A stretch of 64,000 nt of DNA. It comes from Vitis vinifera. Lineage: Eukaryota > Streptophyta > Magnoliopsida > Vitales > Vitaceae. The position numbers and the translations under genes are program-made. The stretch covers positions 19,006,001-19,070,000 of the forward strand of contig NC_081819.1 of the NCBI RefSeq assembly GCF_030704535.1. Reading direction: 5' to 3'. The notes below the pieces were generated by a model. It was not told the origin of the DNA, did not search any database, and saw only the letters and a list, made by a program, of their open reading frames with translations. Every line of letters starts with the position of its first letter. Position 1 is the stretch's first letter. Below, piece after piece: positions 33,836-45,775 of the stretch.

Positions 33836-35354
33836 ATATAACATTTTTTTTTTTTTTACTTAATTCTAAATGGAATTTAAAACGAAATGCAAATAAAATA
33901 GCGTTTAATAGTATTAAGTATTCTTTTGTTTATTTTTTTAATAATTTATTTTTATTAAGTATTAAAAAGTAAAAAGAAAAAGTTAATAAATTAATTTTAC
34001 TATGATAATAAAGTTAAAATATTTTATTTTTGCTATTCGATACAAAATTTAAAAAATAAATAATAAATGAATAAAAAGTTAAAAATAAATAACTTAAAAT
34101 TGAAAAGTAAATTATTTTAAGTAAAAAGTTAAAAAATCATATTGAGATTGTTTTTAAATTTTTTATAAATTTAAAATACATTCAAATTTAAATGCAATCC
34201 GAGTCTACTAGCTTGTCCCTGTAGACCAGCTTATCCAAATTTCCATACGATTTCTATACTGTCTCTCACCTGTCAGACCCGGCAACTCTCCTCCTGGCCA
34301 ACTTCATTCTTCCAAAATTTTAATACACAAAGTATTTTAATCTTTATAGATAAAGTAGTCTTTGCTACCCATAAATGATCGGCTTTTGGAGGATGTTGAC
34401 ATCCTTAGTCATTCCTGCAGACGGCGCTAACAGTTTTCTTATCTAAATTTTCTTCCATTTTTCTTTCCGTTCGTTTGTTTGATGAGAAAATTTGCAATAA
34501 TGAAAATTAAATAATTTTATATTTTATTCCGCTTTTGTTCCAAATGATTAAAACCTTGCCAAACAAGTCAAATAATTTAGGTCTGCGTTTTCTATCTCGA
34601 TTTTGTTCTTGGATTGATATGGATATTGATTTAGTGTTTTGTTAAGTTAAATTGATTATAATTTAAATAACTAATCATTTTTTCCTTTTTTTTTAATTTC
34701 TGATTTATGATTTTAGTGATTTTTAGTTATATTAATACTACGAAGTTAAGTTTATGTTATATAAGTATTAAAATGAATGTTAGAGAATTTGATAAATTTA
34801 AAATATTACTTCATTTTTTTTCTTCCTTCTTTTCTCGACATCCAAACAAAAGAAAATATGGTGTGGTTTTTTTTTTCTTTTTAGTCAAGTGATGTTATTA
34901 AGCAATTTTTAAGTCAAAAATTAAATTAAGAGTAAAATTATTCTTCCCGTTGAACCGTCATTTAAATAATTCATCATAATTAAAAATAAAATCATTTTAA
35001 TATTTTTTTTAAAATAATTTAAAAAATTCATAATCAGTCTTTTACATCATGACGTGGCATATTATATAATTTTTTTATATTAAAAAAAGGCAAATAAAAT
35101 TAAAAATATGAAAGAGTTTTTATGAATTGGAAGTCTAAATGCTTATAAATTACAACAACTACATTAGAATGGATTCAAAATCAACTTATTATTCCACTAA
35201 AACAAATAATCACATCAAAAATTAAATCCAATAAGGGCCTAACATGTGTCCCTACACCAAGTTTCTATTTGGTCTTCTACCCGCCACATTTAGTAATTCC
35301 CCTTCCCTAAACTTACACTTATATAAGAGTTTCGTTCTTCCAAAATTTTAGTAA
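33836..35354. other. Intergenic, AT-rich, with one diverged repeat copy
   Basis: Mostly AT-rich low-complexity DNA. 34440-34610 is a diverged copy of the repeat at 35355-35740 (shared TTTGTTTGATGAGAAAATTTG and CTTGCCAAACAAGTC-like stretches). No coding sequence was recognised. Confidence 0.5.
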
Positions 35355-35682
35355 CCAAGTCTTATATCTTTAGAGGTTAGTTTCTCTTAAGTCTTATCTA
35401 AATTTTGTTTTATTTTCCTTCCCGTTTGTTTGTTTGATGAGAAAATTTGAAAAAGTGAGAAAAATAAATTCAAATTTCATGCTTTATACTTTTTTTGTTG
35501 GTTACAAATAGTGTTAAACCAAGTCTTATATCTTTAGAGGTTAGTTTCTCTTTAAGTCTTATCTAAATTTTGTTTTATTTTCCTTTCCGTTTGTTTGTTT
35601 GATGAGAAAATTTGAAATAGTGAGAAAAATAAATTCAAATTTCATGCTTTATACTTTTTTTTTTTGGTTCCAAATAGTGTTA
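35355..35682. repeat. 164-bp direct tandem duplication upstream of the SEUSS-like gene
   Basis: Units begin CCAAGTCTTATATCTTTAGA at 35355 and 35519 and are nearly identical, differing mainly in a few substitutions and in T-run length. The third, older relative at 34440-34610 shows that the unit belongs to a dispersed repeat. It lies 290-620 bp upstream of the SEUSS-like start codon, so it may form part of that promoter. Confidence 0.85.
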
Positions 35683-35973
35683 ATCTTGCCGAACAAATCG
35701 AATAATTTAGGTTTGAGTTCTCTACTTTTTCTTCTTCGTCGATCAAAGTAGATTTTTTTTTTTTTTTTTTTTTGAGTTTTTCAACCTTGTAATCGTTTTT
35801 TTTAGTTGTTTTTACGTGATTTTGATTTGAAATGAATAGTGATTTTTTAAAAATAATAATAATAATAATTTTTTTGCATTCCTTGTCAATCTGATCTATG
35901 AAATCAGTTTTTCGGGTGACGATGCTTCTGCAACGAGCTTGAAAGTTTCAGTCTTTTACTCTTCTTCCTCGAT

Positions 35974-38900
35974 ATGGAGACGAAACCTCACCGCTTCCAA
36001 CAGAACCCCGACAATCCCCCACCTTCTCCGTTACCACCTCGTCCCTCCCCTGAAGCAAACAATAATGTAGCCCCGACGCAGCCGGCACAGCAGCAGAACC
36101 TGAAAAGACCCTCAGAATCAAACCGGGTTTCCGTCACTACTGGCATTCCGCCCTTACCCAACTCCTCCAATAATTCAGGAAGAAAGCGAAGAACCAAGAA
36201 ATCTAAATCCACGCAACAAGATATTTTACTCCAGCCGCAATACGCGCCGCAAATTCCGCAAAATCGGTTGCTGCTGCAGCAGCAGCAGGATCAGTTGCGA
36301 CAGATGCAGCAAAATCAGTTGCTGCTGCAGCAGCAGGAACAGTTGCGACAAATGCAGCAAAATCAGTTGCTGTTACAGCGGCAGGAACAGTTGCGACAGA
36401 TGCAGCAAAATCAGTTGCTGCTGCAGCAGCGGCGGTTGTCGCCACAGCCCATGCAGCAAAGGCAGTGGCCCCAGCCACAGCCCCAACAGCAACGCAGCCC
36501 ACAGATGATGCAGCAGTATATGAGGCAAAGTAACATGCAACGAAATCAGGGACATTCGTACTCAGATTTTCTGATGGAGGTCATGCACTATCAATGGGCA
36601 AAGCCACAGGTGAGTTTATATATGGTTTATTTCTACACAATTTTGCTTTGGATTATATTCAATCTTTACCTAATACAGAATCCATTATTCGTCTTATGTT
36701 TCTTGATATAATATAAGTTTTAATTATTTTTTGTTGTTGAATAGTAATTTTTTATATTTATCGAAAAAACATCATTAATCAAGTGATGAGGTGTGATGTC
36801 CCGAATAATAAAAAAGAAAATTTCTAGTGCTAAATATATGTAGATGATGGGTTTTAAAACTATGAGACCCCTTGGACCTAGAGTAGATAATATCTATACG
36901 ATTAGGCATAGGTTTTTATGTCTCATCTCATTGTATTTTGATTCATTTATTATTCGTCACCTGTGAAATTAGCGGGAAAGATAATAAATTTAAAAAAAAA
37001 TGAAAAAGAAAAACTATTAACGATCATTTTCCCCTTGCAAAACAATATTTTTGTTTCCTAAAGAAAAAGGAGAAAAGGGGTGAACTCTAGGAAATTCACC
37101 AACTCATCCTTCACATAATATGTATCTAACATGGTTGCTGTTGTGTGTTTATAGAACAATAGCACTGGATTTTGGAGGCAATATGTAGCCAAATACTATG
37201 ACTCGAAAGCTAAGGAGAGGTTGTGCCTATCAAAGTGCAACGATAATGGAATATGTTTCTGGGATGATACAAAGCGGTGTAGTCTTTGTGGTTGGAAACC
37301 AGAAAGAGTCTTTGGTAAGCATTTGTTAATTTCTTCTGTAAATTGTAACCAATTTGTGTAGTTAGAATTTTAAACCATGTATATATATATGTTGACTGGA
37401 ATTGGTTTAGTTTGATGTCACTTCAAGTATATGATTTGTTTCTCGTCTTTCCACTAATAGAGGTGAGTTTTGAAGAGCTCCCGGAGAGACTTAGAGTCAA
37501 ATTTGAGATAATGGAGGGTGAACGACTGGATATGGGCGTGGCAGAGGAACATAAAACAGTGCCTGGTTTAACAATTTTGCTGTGTCCAAAAGCAACTCAA
37601 CGAAGCATATATGGACGAGAAAGTGTTGTTCATGAGGGACTACTTCGAATTGGAATTACTGATCAATGGAAGGTATAGTGTCATATTTTACAAGGGTATG
37701 TTGTATGTGTGATTGGTATGTAATTGTGAGTTCTAATACCTTGACTTCATATTGTTGTTGTAGATATTGTCTTGGGAGTTTTGTGTCAGCCAAAGAGAAG
37801 CGTTTGTGTCATTCCCACCACTCTCCTTTCGGGTACCAACTGTACTTTGCTTTCTTTTAAAAATGTTACAAACACTTGGCAGCTAGCACTTGGGAACTTG
37901 AACTCATAGAAGGCATGCTTTCTTCTACAGGGGAACAACTGGCTTGGGATAGGAGAAATGCTTCGGAGGCCTGAAGCTAAAAATGTACCAGCTGAGAGCC
38001 CAGAAGAAGGTTTACAAAGACACAACCACATGTTGGTCAGCCTATCCATAACTGCGCTTGCTTTCCTTTTTCTGCTGGCAAACTTTATTTCATTAGATGA
38101 GGCTGTATCACATTGAAGATTGCTGATATTTTTTCATGCATGTGAAATTAGTAGAATGCATTCCACAGTCAATAATGCATTAGATAACCTTAATGGGGAT
38201 GGAGTGTGGAGGATTCAAACTTAATATAAACCAATAATATGCCTCCATGGTCACCTGCCTGGTCAATCATGCTTTGAAGAGTCTGTTATCTTTGAGGCAT
38301 ATTTACTGTTCTTGTGGTGTTTGATTTATAGCAGGGTACAGGACACGTTCCAAACGGGTAATAACTTGGACTTTTCGGAAAATTGCCCATGCCCCAAGGT
38401 AAAATCTGGTCATGTTTGTTTGTTTGCTTGGCCCTTTTTATTTTTTGAACCTAAGTGTTACTCTATATAACAATATTTTGTGTTGCATTGTCCTCGTGTT
38501 TATGTGATTTCTAAAATTGTTAACAGGTAGAGAAGGCTTGTGATAGCGTGGAAGGCTTTATGGATTTCAGCATGCAGAGAAAACTCGATCCAATTGGTAT
38601 GATGCCACTACTTTTAATGTTTGAATATTCTTGTGTAACTCAGTTTGAGCACAAGATGTTTTTGTAATTTGCTTCAAGGAATGATGTTGGTTAATATAAG
38701 GTTTGCCCCTTCCTTGAGCTTTCCACTCGTTCTTTTTGAGCCTTCAAGTAGCAGAATTCATTCTTTCATTGTACTGCAGGCTTGCAGGATTCCAGTCGAC
38801 CATGCCCTGGAGCTGGACTTCAGAGGCAAGAGATGCTGATGGCAAAGCACCAAGCTAATGCTCAAGGGCAGCAGATCAACCATATCACCATGAATAGTAC

Positions 38901-39657
38901 GAAGGCAATACATCCCAGTCCAAGCAGCTATGGTAGTAGTAACTACTACAGGGTCATTGGTGGGCAGAATGCAAATCGGATTCCGGGGAAAGCTGTCTCC
39001 ATTGATGTTGACAACATTCAAACTGCAGCCTTGCCACTTGATTCTAGGGAAACACGTCTGATAAGGAATCCTGCAGCCAACCTCCGGACACCTCGCCCTG
39101 AAGAACAGCTGATCAGCCACAGTACCATGAATAACCCGCAGGCAACAAATATCGGTCAAAGCAGCCACATGATCACCGGTGGACAGAATGCAAATGGGAT
39201 TCCAGGGAATGGGGTCGCCAGTGGTATGGGTATTACTCAATCCGCAGCCGCTTTACCAGTTGAGTCTGGGGAAACAGGCCTGATTCCTAACCCTACAATG
39301 GAACTCCAGGTACAAGAGATGCCAGTAATGGAGCACCCCACTAGTGCTCAACGGCAGCTGACCGACAAGGACACCATGAATAGCCCGATGGTAATAAATG
39401 ACCACATTTTCATCAATCAACAGAATGGAAATCAAATTGAAATGTTAGAGGGTTGTGTATTCGATGGTGTTGACATAACCGAAGCCACAGCCTTGGCAGA
39501 TGAGGACATAGAAACATACCTGATTGACAATCCTGCAGCAGAATTCCCCACACAAGAGATGCAGGTGATGAACCACCAAGGCAGTGTGCAAGGGCAGGTT
39601 ACCAACCACGACACCATGAACCATGAAACAATGTACCCTGATCAAGCAACAATATGA
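35974..39657 (+). CDS. SEUSS/SLK-like (LIM-domain-binding family) transcriptional co-regulator
   Basis: Eight inferred exons: 35974-36609, 37155-37314, 37461-37672, 37764-37832, 37931-38031, 38335-38398, 38527-38596, 38780-39657. They encode about 729 residues. Residues 1-95 are Pro/Asn-rich with a basic patch (GRKRRTKKSK). Residues 96-190 are glutamine-rich with 16-residue repeats. Residues about 213-440 match the LIM-binding core of SEUSS in order: FWRQYVAKYYDSKAKERLCL, WDDTKRCSLCGWKPERVF, ILSWEFC, and a VEGFMDFSMQRKLDPIG segment like SEUSS VNSMKDLIDYSR. SEUSS proteins bind LEUNIG-type co-repressors in the nucleus. The core is diverged and shorter than in SEUSS, and the C-terminal 290 residues are degenerate internal repeats. 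The exon 5 donor was chosen at 38032 because the next donor, at 38036, breaks the frame. Function as a true SEUSS is uncertain. Confidence 0.75.
36259..36429 (+). repeat. 48-bp coding minisatellite, glutamine-rich
   Basis: Units start at 36259 (51 nt, one extra CAG), 36310 and 36358 (48 nt each) and 36406 (partial). Each encodes QQNQLLLQQQEQLRQM or a close variant. Lies within exon 1 of the SEUSS-like gene. Confidence 0.92.
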
Positions 39658-39780
39658 ATAATGACTACCACATCATCATTGGTATGTGGGATGAAGATCG
39701 GACTGTAGAGAATAACACCACAGCGGAGTTACCAGAAAAATCTCGGTTGCTGGAAATAGCTAGGGTTTCAAGTCGATAAA
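38828..39780 (+). repeat. Degenerate 220-240 bp tandem repeats coding the SEUSS-like C-terminus
   Basis: Recurring marks are CAGAATGCAAATCGG at 38965, 39184 and (altered) 39421, spaced 219 and 237 nt, and CAAGAGATG plus a GCAC-like tail at 38828, 39312 and 39553. In protein terms each unit runs QEM...H..A.GQ, then TMN, GGQNAN.IPG, ALP.ES.ET.LI.NPA. The last unit is cut by the TGA at 39655. The repeat continues in the next frame from about 39651 to the TAA at 39777-39779 (NNDYHIIIG, then ENNTTAELPEKSRLLE). Confidence 0.75.
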
Positions 39781-40790
39781 CCTACCTAGTTCCTCCAACC
39801 TACAGGCATACAAGAGTTTTTAGGTTTTCTTCTCGGGTTTTTCTAGTTTGTAAGTTTACAGTCATCGTCAAGACCTAGCAAAGCAGCCCAAACAGCTGCT
39901 ATTTATAATGTTGTAGTGTTAATAATTTTTGTCAATAGCCTGGTGGCCTGATGGCATTGAGGAGCTTCCCTACTTGACCTCAAGTGCGATGTCATCCGCG
40001 GTCAAATATGTTGAGGTTCTCTGGACCAAAAACAAAAATTTAAATATTCTTTTTACATGAATATGATACAGCTATAGAGGTTCCATTCTCCAGTCTCACC
40101 TGCTGCTGTTCTATGACTGTGAACTGCAGTTTTAAAGTTCTCTCAACACATTATTATTGTGTCTCATTCTTGAAACAGCTTTACTGTGTTACTCCTCCAA
40201 ATAGACTGCATATCACTTAATCTGTAATCACCCTTATATCAGAACAGTAGCATGATGGATGAGCAAGAAAAAACAGAGACATTGATAATTTGGTATTCTT
40301 GTTAAGATCTGCTTTGTGGTAAAGCAACTGAGCCGAGTTAAATCTCAGTCAGAGTTTAAGCAATCCAATCACTCTTTTGATTTTGGAAAAAATTATCTTT
40401 ATCAATATACTGCTTCTTCTACACATTCATCTCCACTCCATAATGGAGAATAGCTAATAGCTAATAGTTAGGATTCATAAAAAAATCTATAATGACTCAT
40501 GGGAGAAGCCATTCCCGCATCAAACACATAGATTTTTTTAACATCTAATTAGATCGGGTAATCATTCACATTAAGAACAGAAGCTCGTTGCTTTTTTTGT
40601 TTCCCTATAATTTAATTGTAGCCATTAAGGCTCTACCCATTTATTCACTCAAGCCAACTTTGAATTCATTTTGTTCTACTCTTAACAATTCAAACAAGGT
40701 TTTGTACCGATCTGGTAACAATGATATATTCTCAGAATTCTCCATTGATAATTGATACACATGCTGTTTTTTCCATTCATTCACTTTCAA
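39781..40790. other. 3' flank of the SEUSS-like gene and spacer
   Basis: Probable 3' UTR to about 39950. The rest is of mixed composition without open frames or recognised repeats, apart from a small TAGCTAA duplication near 40450. Confidence 0.45.
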
Positions 40791-41301
40791 GGATCAAAGG
40801 CTACAACTCGCCTGCATGAAGCTAGAATTGCTAGTACTTGCCATTCAGCCATATGGCAGTGAATTTGTTCCTGGGCCTTGTACACACCGCCCGTCACACT
40901 ATGGGAGCTGGCCATGCCCGAAGTCATTACCTTAACCGCAAGGAGGGGGATGCTGAAGGCAAGGCTAGTGATTGGAGTGAAGTCATAATAAGGTAGTCGT
41001 ACTGGAAGGTGCGGCTAGATCACCTCTTTTTCAAGGAGAGCTAATGCTTGTTGGGTATTTTGGTTTGACATTGCTTTACACCCAAAAAGAAGTGAGCTAC
41101 GTTTGAGTTAACTTGGAGATGAAGTTCTTCTTTCGTTTCTCGACGGTGAAGACCAAGCTCATGAACTTATCATCCTAGGTTGGAACAAGTTGATAGGATC
41201 CCCTTTTTTATGTCCCCATGTCCCTCCCGTGTGGTGACATGGGGGCGAAAAAAGGAAAGAGAGGGATGGGGTTTCTCTTGCTTTTGGCATAGTGGGCCCC
41301 C
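40791..41301 (+). pseudogene. Nuclear plastid insertion (NUPT): 3' end of plastid 16S rRNA plus 16S-trnI spacer
   Basis: 40798-41033 reads as the last part of plastid 16S rRNA: CAACTCGCCTGCATGAAG, CCTTGTACACACCGCCCGTC, TGGGAGCTGGCCATGCCCGA, AACCGCAAGGAGGGGGATG and the 3' end near GGATCACCTCC (here AGATCACCTCT). 41034-41301 is the adjoining spacer (AGCTAATGCTTGTTGGGTAT through GGCATAGTGGGCCCCCA). Differences from the plastid sequence as I remember it are mostly C to T and G to A, for example AATCGCTAG to AATTGCTAG and TTCGTTCCCGGG to TTTGTTCCTGGG, as expected for methylated and decaying nuclear DNA. Homology stops abruptly at 41301, before the trnI gene. Not a functional rRNA gene. Confidence 0.95.
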
Positions 41302-41519
41302 ACTGCATCGGACAACAATAAAGAGGCTAAAAACTAGATATGAGAAAGCATAAAAGTTCGGATGGATTTTCCGGGCACATGACCAAACTCTTTAACTTAG
41401 ACATATTGTCCAGTGGATTAGCATACAAAAAAAACTACAACTGAGAACTGTTCACTTTATTTCATATATGATATATGATACTATATAGGTTAACAATTCT
41501 GCAACACAAAACAGAAAAA

Positions 41520-44500
41520 CTAGGTGGGTTCAGGTTCATGCTGCTGAGATCCAGGATCATCAGATTCATCTTGCTGCCTGATACGCTGAAAAAGGTGTGG
41601 CATCCTTCCAAAAGCCCTGAGAGGACCCTGCATCAAACCTCCACGGAGAAGAGGCAACCTAGGTATTAAAACTGGCTGAGCCCTATGGTGGCGTATGCGT
41701 ATTGGGGAAAGATTTGGAAAGTACTTCAACACAATCTTCCCAGAAGGTTCAAGGATTTCAATGTCAAATCCAGGAAAAAGCCTCCCGCCAATCACTTCAA
41801 CATGTGACACACTACAATATTCCAACAAGGGTAGTCTAATTAAATGATGATCTTGATGGCTAACAAAATTGGCAGAAAGTAAACAATCCACTCTTTGAAA
41901 CACAAGAATGGTCACTGGATTATAAGTATCAATCATATTATATCATGCCAATATCTCAATAATAGTAGCATACAGACATTACAATGACATAGCATATGTT
42001 CATGTTAATTCATGGATTGACAGTTATCATCAGTCGCAGACTCACACTGTATTATCATGCCAATATGTCAACAATAATAGCACACCGACATTACTAGGAT
42101 AGCATATATTCGTGTTCACTAATGCATTCCTTTCCCGGATTTCATTACCCACTGAAACAAATAGATCCTGATCTTGAGCATGTGCAGACTGATCCGCATT
42201 AGATGGGTTTCAGTTAATCAAAATAAATGCTCATATTAGACTTCGTATATCTATATTGATCAGGGATATTTCTTCCTTTCCTGTGCATTGTTCTGAAAAG
42301 AGGAAAAGAAGAAAAAGGATGACTTCATATGACCCTCCTGCTCTTATATGAAAAGAGGAAAAGAAGAAAAAAGGAAGCAGAATCCATAATCACCAAAACC
42401 ATCTCTAGTTAGCAAAAGCCATGCACTTTTACTGAAGTTGCACTGACATGGCACGGTACCATGGTTGTATTCCTAAATGTTCATTGGACACCTACAGTAC
42501 CTCAGCAGAGCGATTTCAAGCTGGAATCCAGCGTGAAATTCTTTTAAGTCCCTGTTTACTAAAAGCGAGAGGATTTAGACACAGACTGATGCTAGTGACG
42601 TAAATTCTCATCCATTTTCCAAAAAAATGCCCTAAGACAGCTGCACATGGCTCTGTGGTTTATTCGTTTATCTATTTTTTACATGGCAAGTATGCAAAAG
42701 AAGAAATGTGAACTCAGGCAGGGACTTGAATTAATGGTACAGTACAAAAAGAAAAGATTCCATTCCAAGTCTGGCAGTATGATAGAGAAAGATTCAAATC
42801 AATATAATAAGTATGCTGTCAAGTATAATAGGTAATATAACAGAAACACAAAGACATATCAAACCTACCAAAGGAAAAAGCAACCTGCATTGATAAGTGA
42901 TATTTTTAGACCAACTATATAAGGCAAAAGATACTTCATATAGGTGATCAAAAGCATGTCAAATAGGTTCCATCAGTTTTTCTTCTCATTGGAACCTGTT
43001 CAATCTGATAAACGGCAGCCAACTCACCCAATCTAACTCATGTTGAGAAAAACTAAAAGAAAATGTGCATACATTTTGGCCAGCACATAAAACCATGCAT
43101 GGCACTAAAGATCATGTGGCATATGGTGGGAAAGCAAAATATGGAACTTATTCTAAGCATGGTCATATGGTTGATGTGTGTTCATAGCTTAATGAATGTT
43201 CCAAGGGAAAATTGCATGTGAGTACTAAACTATATTAACAAAGAACAAGAGAGCATGGAACCAACCATATATAGAACAAGCCATCCATTTCTTGTCTCTG
43301 AACCCTACCCAACAGCTCAATCTGCACAATTCCACCAAAGCAGAGTACAGGCTTTGGTAGCTTGAACTTCTGCAAGCGATTTTCCTGTTCATAGAGAAGT
43401 CATTTCAGCAGTGAACTATTTTAAGCTGAGGCTTAGAGCAAGAAAATAAAGATAGAATTGCTTTAACATTCAGATAGATGATACAGGAAACGATCCTCAC
43501 AGATAGAACTTGATAAATTATGATAAAATGTTCCAAGTACTGGGAAGGCATTTTGTTTTCCCAGATTGATTTTGAAATTCCAATTTTTAGGTCAATCACA
43601 TCAACCCAACTATATTTTACATTGAGTCAGTTGCGAAGATCTGAGATAACATTACACCAACATCATTGGTCATGTAGTTTGCTTGAAGCCGCAAAGACCA
43701 AGAGATTGTTGGTCCAGCATTCAAAAGATCTCAGAACTGAATGGAAGGTGGTTTTTGCCCAAAAAAAAAAAAGGAAAAGAAAAAAATCATTTCATGCTGC
43801 AATCAACAAAACAACTCAGAACTTTTATTTTATAATGTATTTATTTATTTGGTGGAGGGTGGAGTGGGGGGAAGTACATTTTTTAGGTGTCGGTAGGGGT
43901 AGAGGTAGGAGAGAGGAGGAGCAGAAAGTCAAATGAGAGGATTGAGGTGGAGGTATAACCAGGGATGGCGAAACAATGCAAGGCAGAGGTAGAACAAGGG
44001 ATAGCCAATTAAGGCCCATTACAGATTTCAGTGCTTCTCCAGCTTAAGCCCATTAAGCCACAATATCATGCCATGATGCCTCACATTCTTTCTTGACCAC
44101 CTTTCTTCACTCTCAAAGATACAAAATAACAGTTGAAAGAATAGTGTGAGAAACCCGGGTATTTGTTGTATGATAACCCACCTGAGCCATTGGGAACTCT
44201 TGTGAAGTCCAAGTCCATATGAACCCATCCTCAGGAGCTTCCTGATGTAGAATATCCACAGGTTGAGCCATTGAAAACCCTTCTGAAGTGTCAGTCCGTA
44301 TGTTCCTTTGAATAGCTTTCTGGAGCAAAATATCCAGAGGAGAAGGGGACTTGGGATGACCAACTCGGAATCGTACAGATTTGGCCGCATATATAGGATC
44401 ACCTGGCTGAAAAAACGCTGGGAGAAAAAAAGAAATGTCTCACCATCATCAATGCATAAAAAAGGTTAAGAACAAATTAAAAGCTTGAACAAGCAATTGT

Positions 44501-45775
44501 GAAAATATCAGATCAATAACCTTGGAAAGGTTGAACATTGATTTCAGTAATAAAACAAAAAACAGCATCCAATTTATAAACCAGTGTCTCAGGCACTGTA
44601 TGATCCCTTTGTCCTTTACTAGACCAGTATGAAGCTCTAGGTCCAACTCTATCTCCTCGTTCTAGAGTATTAACAATGCTTTCAAATGGATAATTATCAG
44701 TGCTGGAAGCACAAACTGCATCTGCAATGCAACTTGTTGCTGGCAATGTTTTACACTGTCGAGCCAGAAAGGCAAAGGCTCTGTGCTCCGTCTCCAAACT
44801 TTCCCACTCTGCAGAATTGCAAGATCCGACATCTATAGGATTTCTCTGTCTATTGCCCCGTTCAACAACAGAGTCAACAGCAGATAATTGAGGAAACATT
44901 CTCAAGCACAGTTTCTTACAAAGTCCATTTGCAATCACTGCAGAACATAAACAACTGTATCAATTTTGGATATTTATATTGCCCCCTTTCATCATTAAAC
45001 CATGAGCATTCATAGCACTAAGCAAGTCATATACACCAAAATTTTCCATAGATGCTGGAGTTATCAAATTAATACAAGAAAAACATAGGCAATGACTGGG
45101 GGGAAACAAGGATTGATTTAAACAGCCAGTTCAGTCTCACAGAACCATTTAGATCAGCAACATTTTTTTTTCTCTTGATAGTCAACAACATTATGAAGTT
45201 TCAAATTAGGAAGTAGAGACAGGCACATCCAGAAAAAGACAATGGAACATTATGTTTCATATCAAGAAAAACGCCACACCATTAAAGCATTGCTAAATGC
45301 ATAATTAGTAGGAAAGAAAAGAGATAGAAAAAAGATATGAAAAAAAAAAACGAAACCTAGGACATGCATGGGAAACAGAAACGCATACAGATAATTTTCG
45401 TTCACCCAAGTCATGCAAAGACCGCAACAAAGAACTATACGGATGAGATCAGATACATCTTCAAACACATGAGAATCATCACTACCATGTCATGAAGTTT
45501 CAAATTAGAAAATAAATAGGTAAGTCCAAAAATGAAAATAAGCCAGAAAGCGACAACCATCCTGCAAGATTAAAATATAATTACACGCGTCTAAAAAAAC
45601 ATAGGACGTGAGTGGAAATTGAAATGCATATGAACCGTTTTAGCTCACCAAAGTTGTACCAAAAGCGCGACAAAGAGCTGACTCGAATGAAATCTGCAGG
45701 ATCTCCCAAGCACATCAGAATCACCATTATCACATCAAAGTCAAGCCAATTAAAGCAGTCCTCACGAGTTTCCAT
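41520..45775 (-). CDS. F-box protein, At4g00755-like
   Basis: Five coding exons on the minus strand: 45775-45649, 44937-44521, 44417-44182, 43384-43266, 41811-41520. They total 396 residues and all phases match. The F-box is at residues 4-42 (CFNWLDFDVIMVILMCLGDP, then IRVSSLSRFW). It continues with ANGLCKKLCLRMFPQLS, EHRAFAFLARQC, SASSTDNYP-type and RASYWSSKGQRDHTVPETL blocks, then IYAAKSVRFRVGHP, TWTSQEFPMAQ, LPKPVLCFGGIVQIELLGRV, QRQEMDGLFYICVSHVEVIG and SGKIVLKYFP. This order matches the Arabidopsis F-box protein At4g00755 as I remember it. Role: substrate receptor of an SCF ubiquitin ligase; the substrate is unknown. A non-coding leader exon near 46770-46707 ends CAAAG|GTAAGA. The start ATG is at 45775; upstream in-frame codons have only a TTG. 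Confidence 0.92.
45190..45490 (-). pseudogene. Decayed tandem duplicate of exon 1 of the F-box gene
   Basis: 45190-45490 lines up with 45491-45750, which holds exon 1 and its downstream intron. Both share TGAAGTTTCAAATTAG at one end and then TAGGACATG...GAAAC...GCATA, followed by the F-box coding block. The minus-strand copy still reads ILMCFEDVSDLIRI beside the functional ILMCLGDPADFIRV, then shifts frame. A donor-like GTGAAC remains where the true exon has GTGAGC. No start codon in the matching frame was found. It sits in intron 1 between the true exon 1 and exon 2. Confidence 0.75.

Noticed and set aside
38036-38041. Donor GTCAGC for exon 5 of the SEUSS-like gene
   Set aside because: Using it gives an early stop in the next exon; the GTTGGT donor at 38032 keeps the frame and the family-like sequence.
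40791-41033. An rRNA gene
   Set aside because: Only the 3' end of plastid 16S rRNA is present, with many substitutions including the anti-Shine-Dalgarno region, so it is a nuclear insertion and not a working gene.
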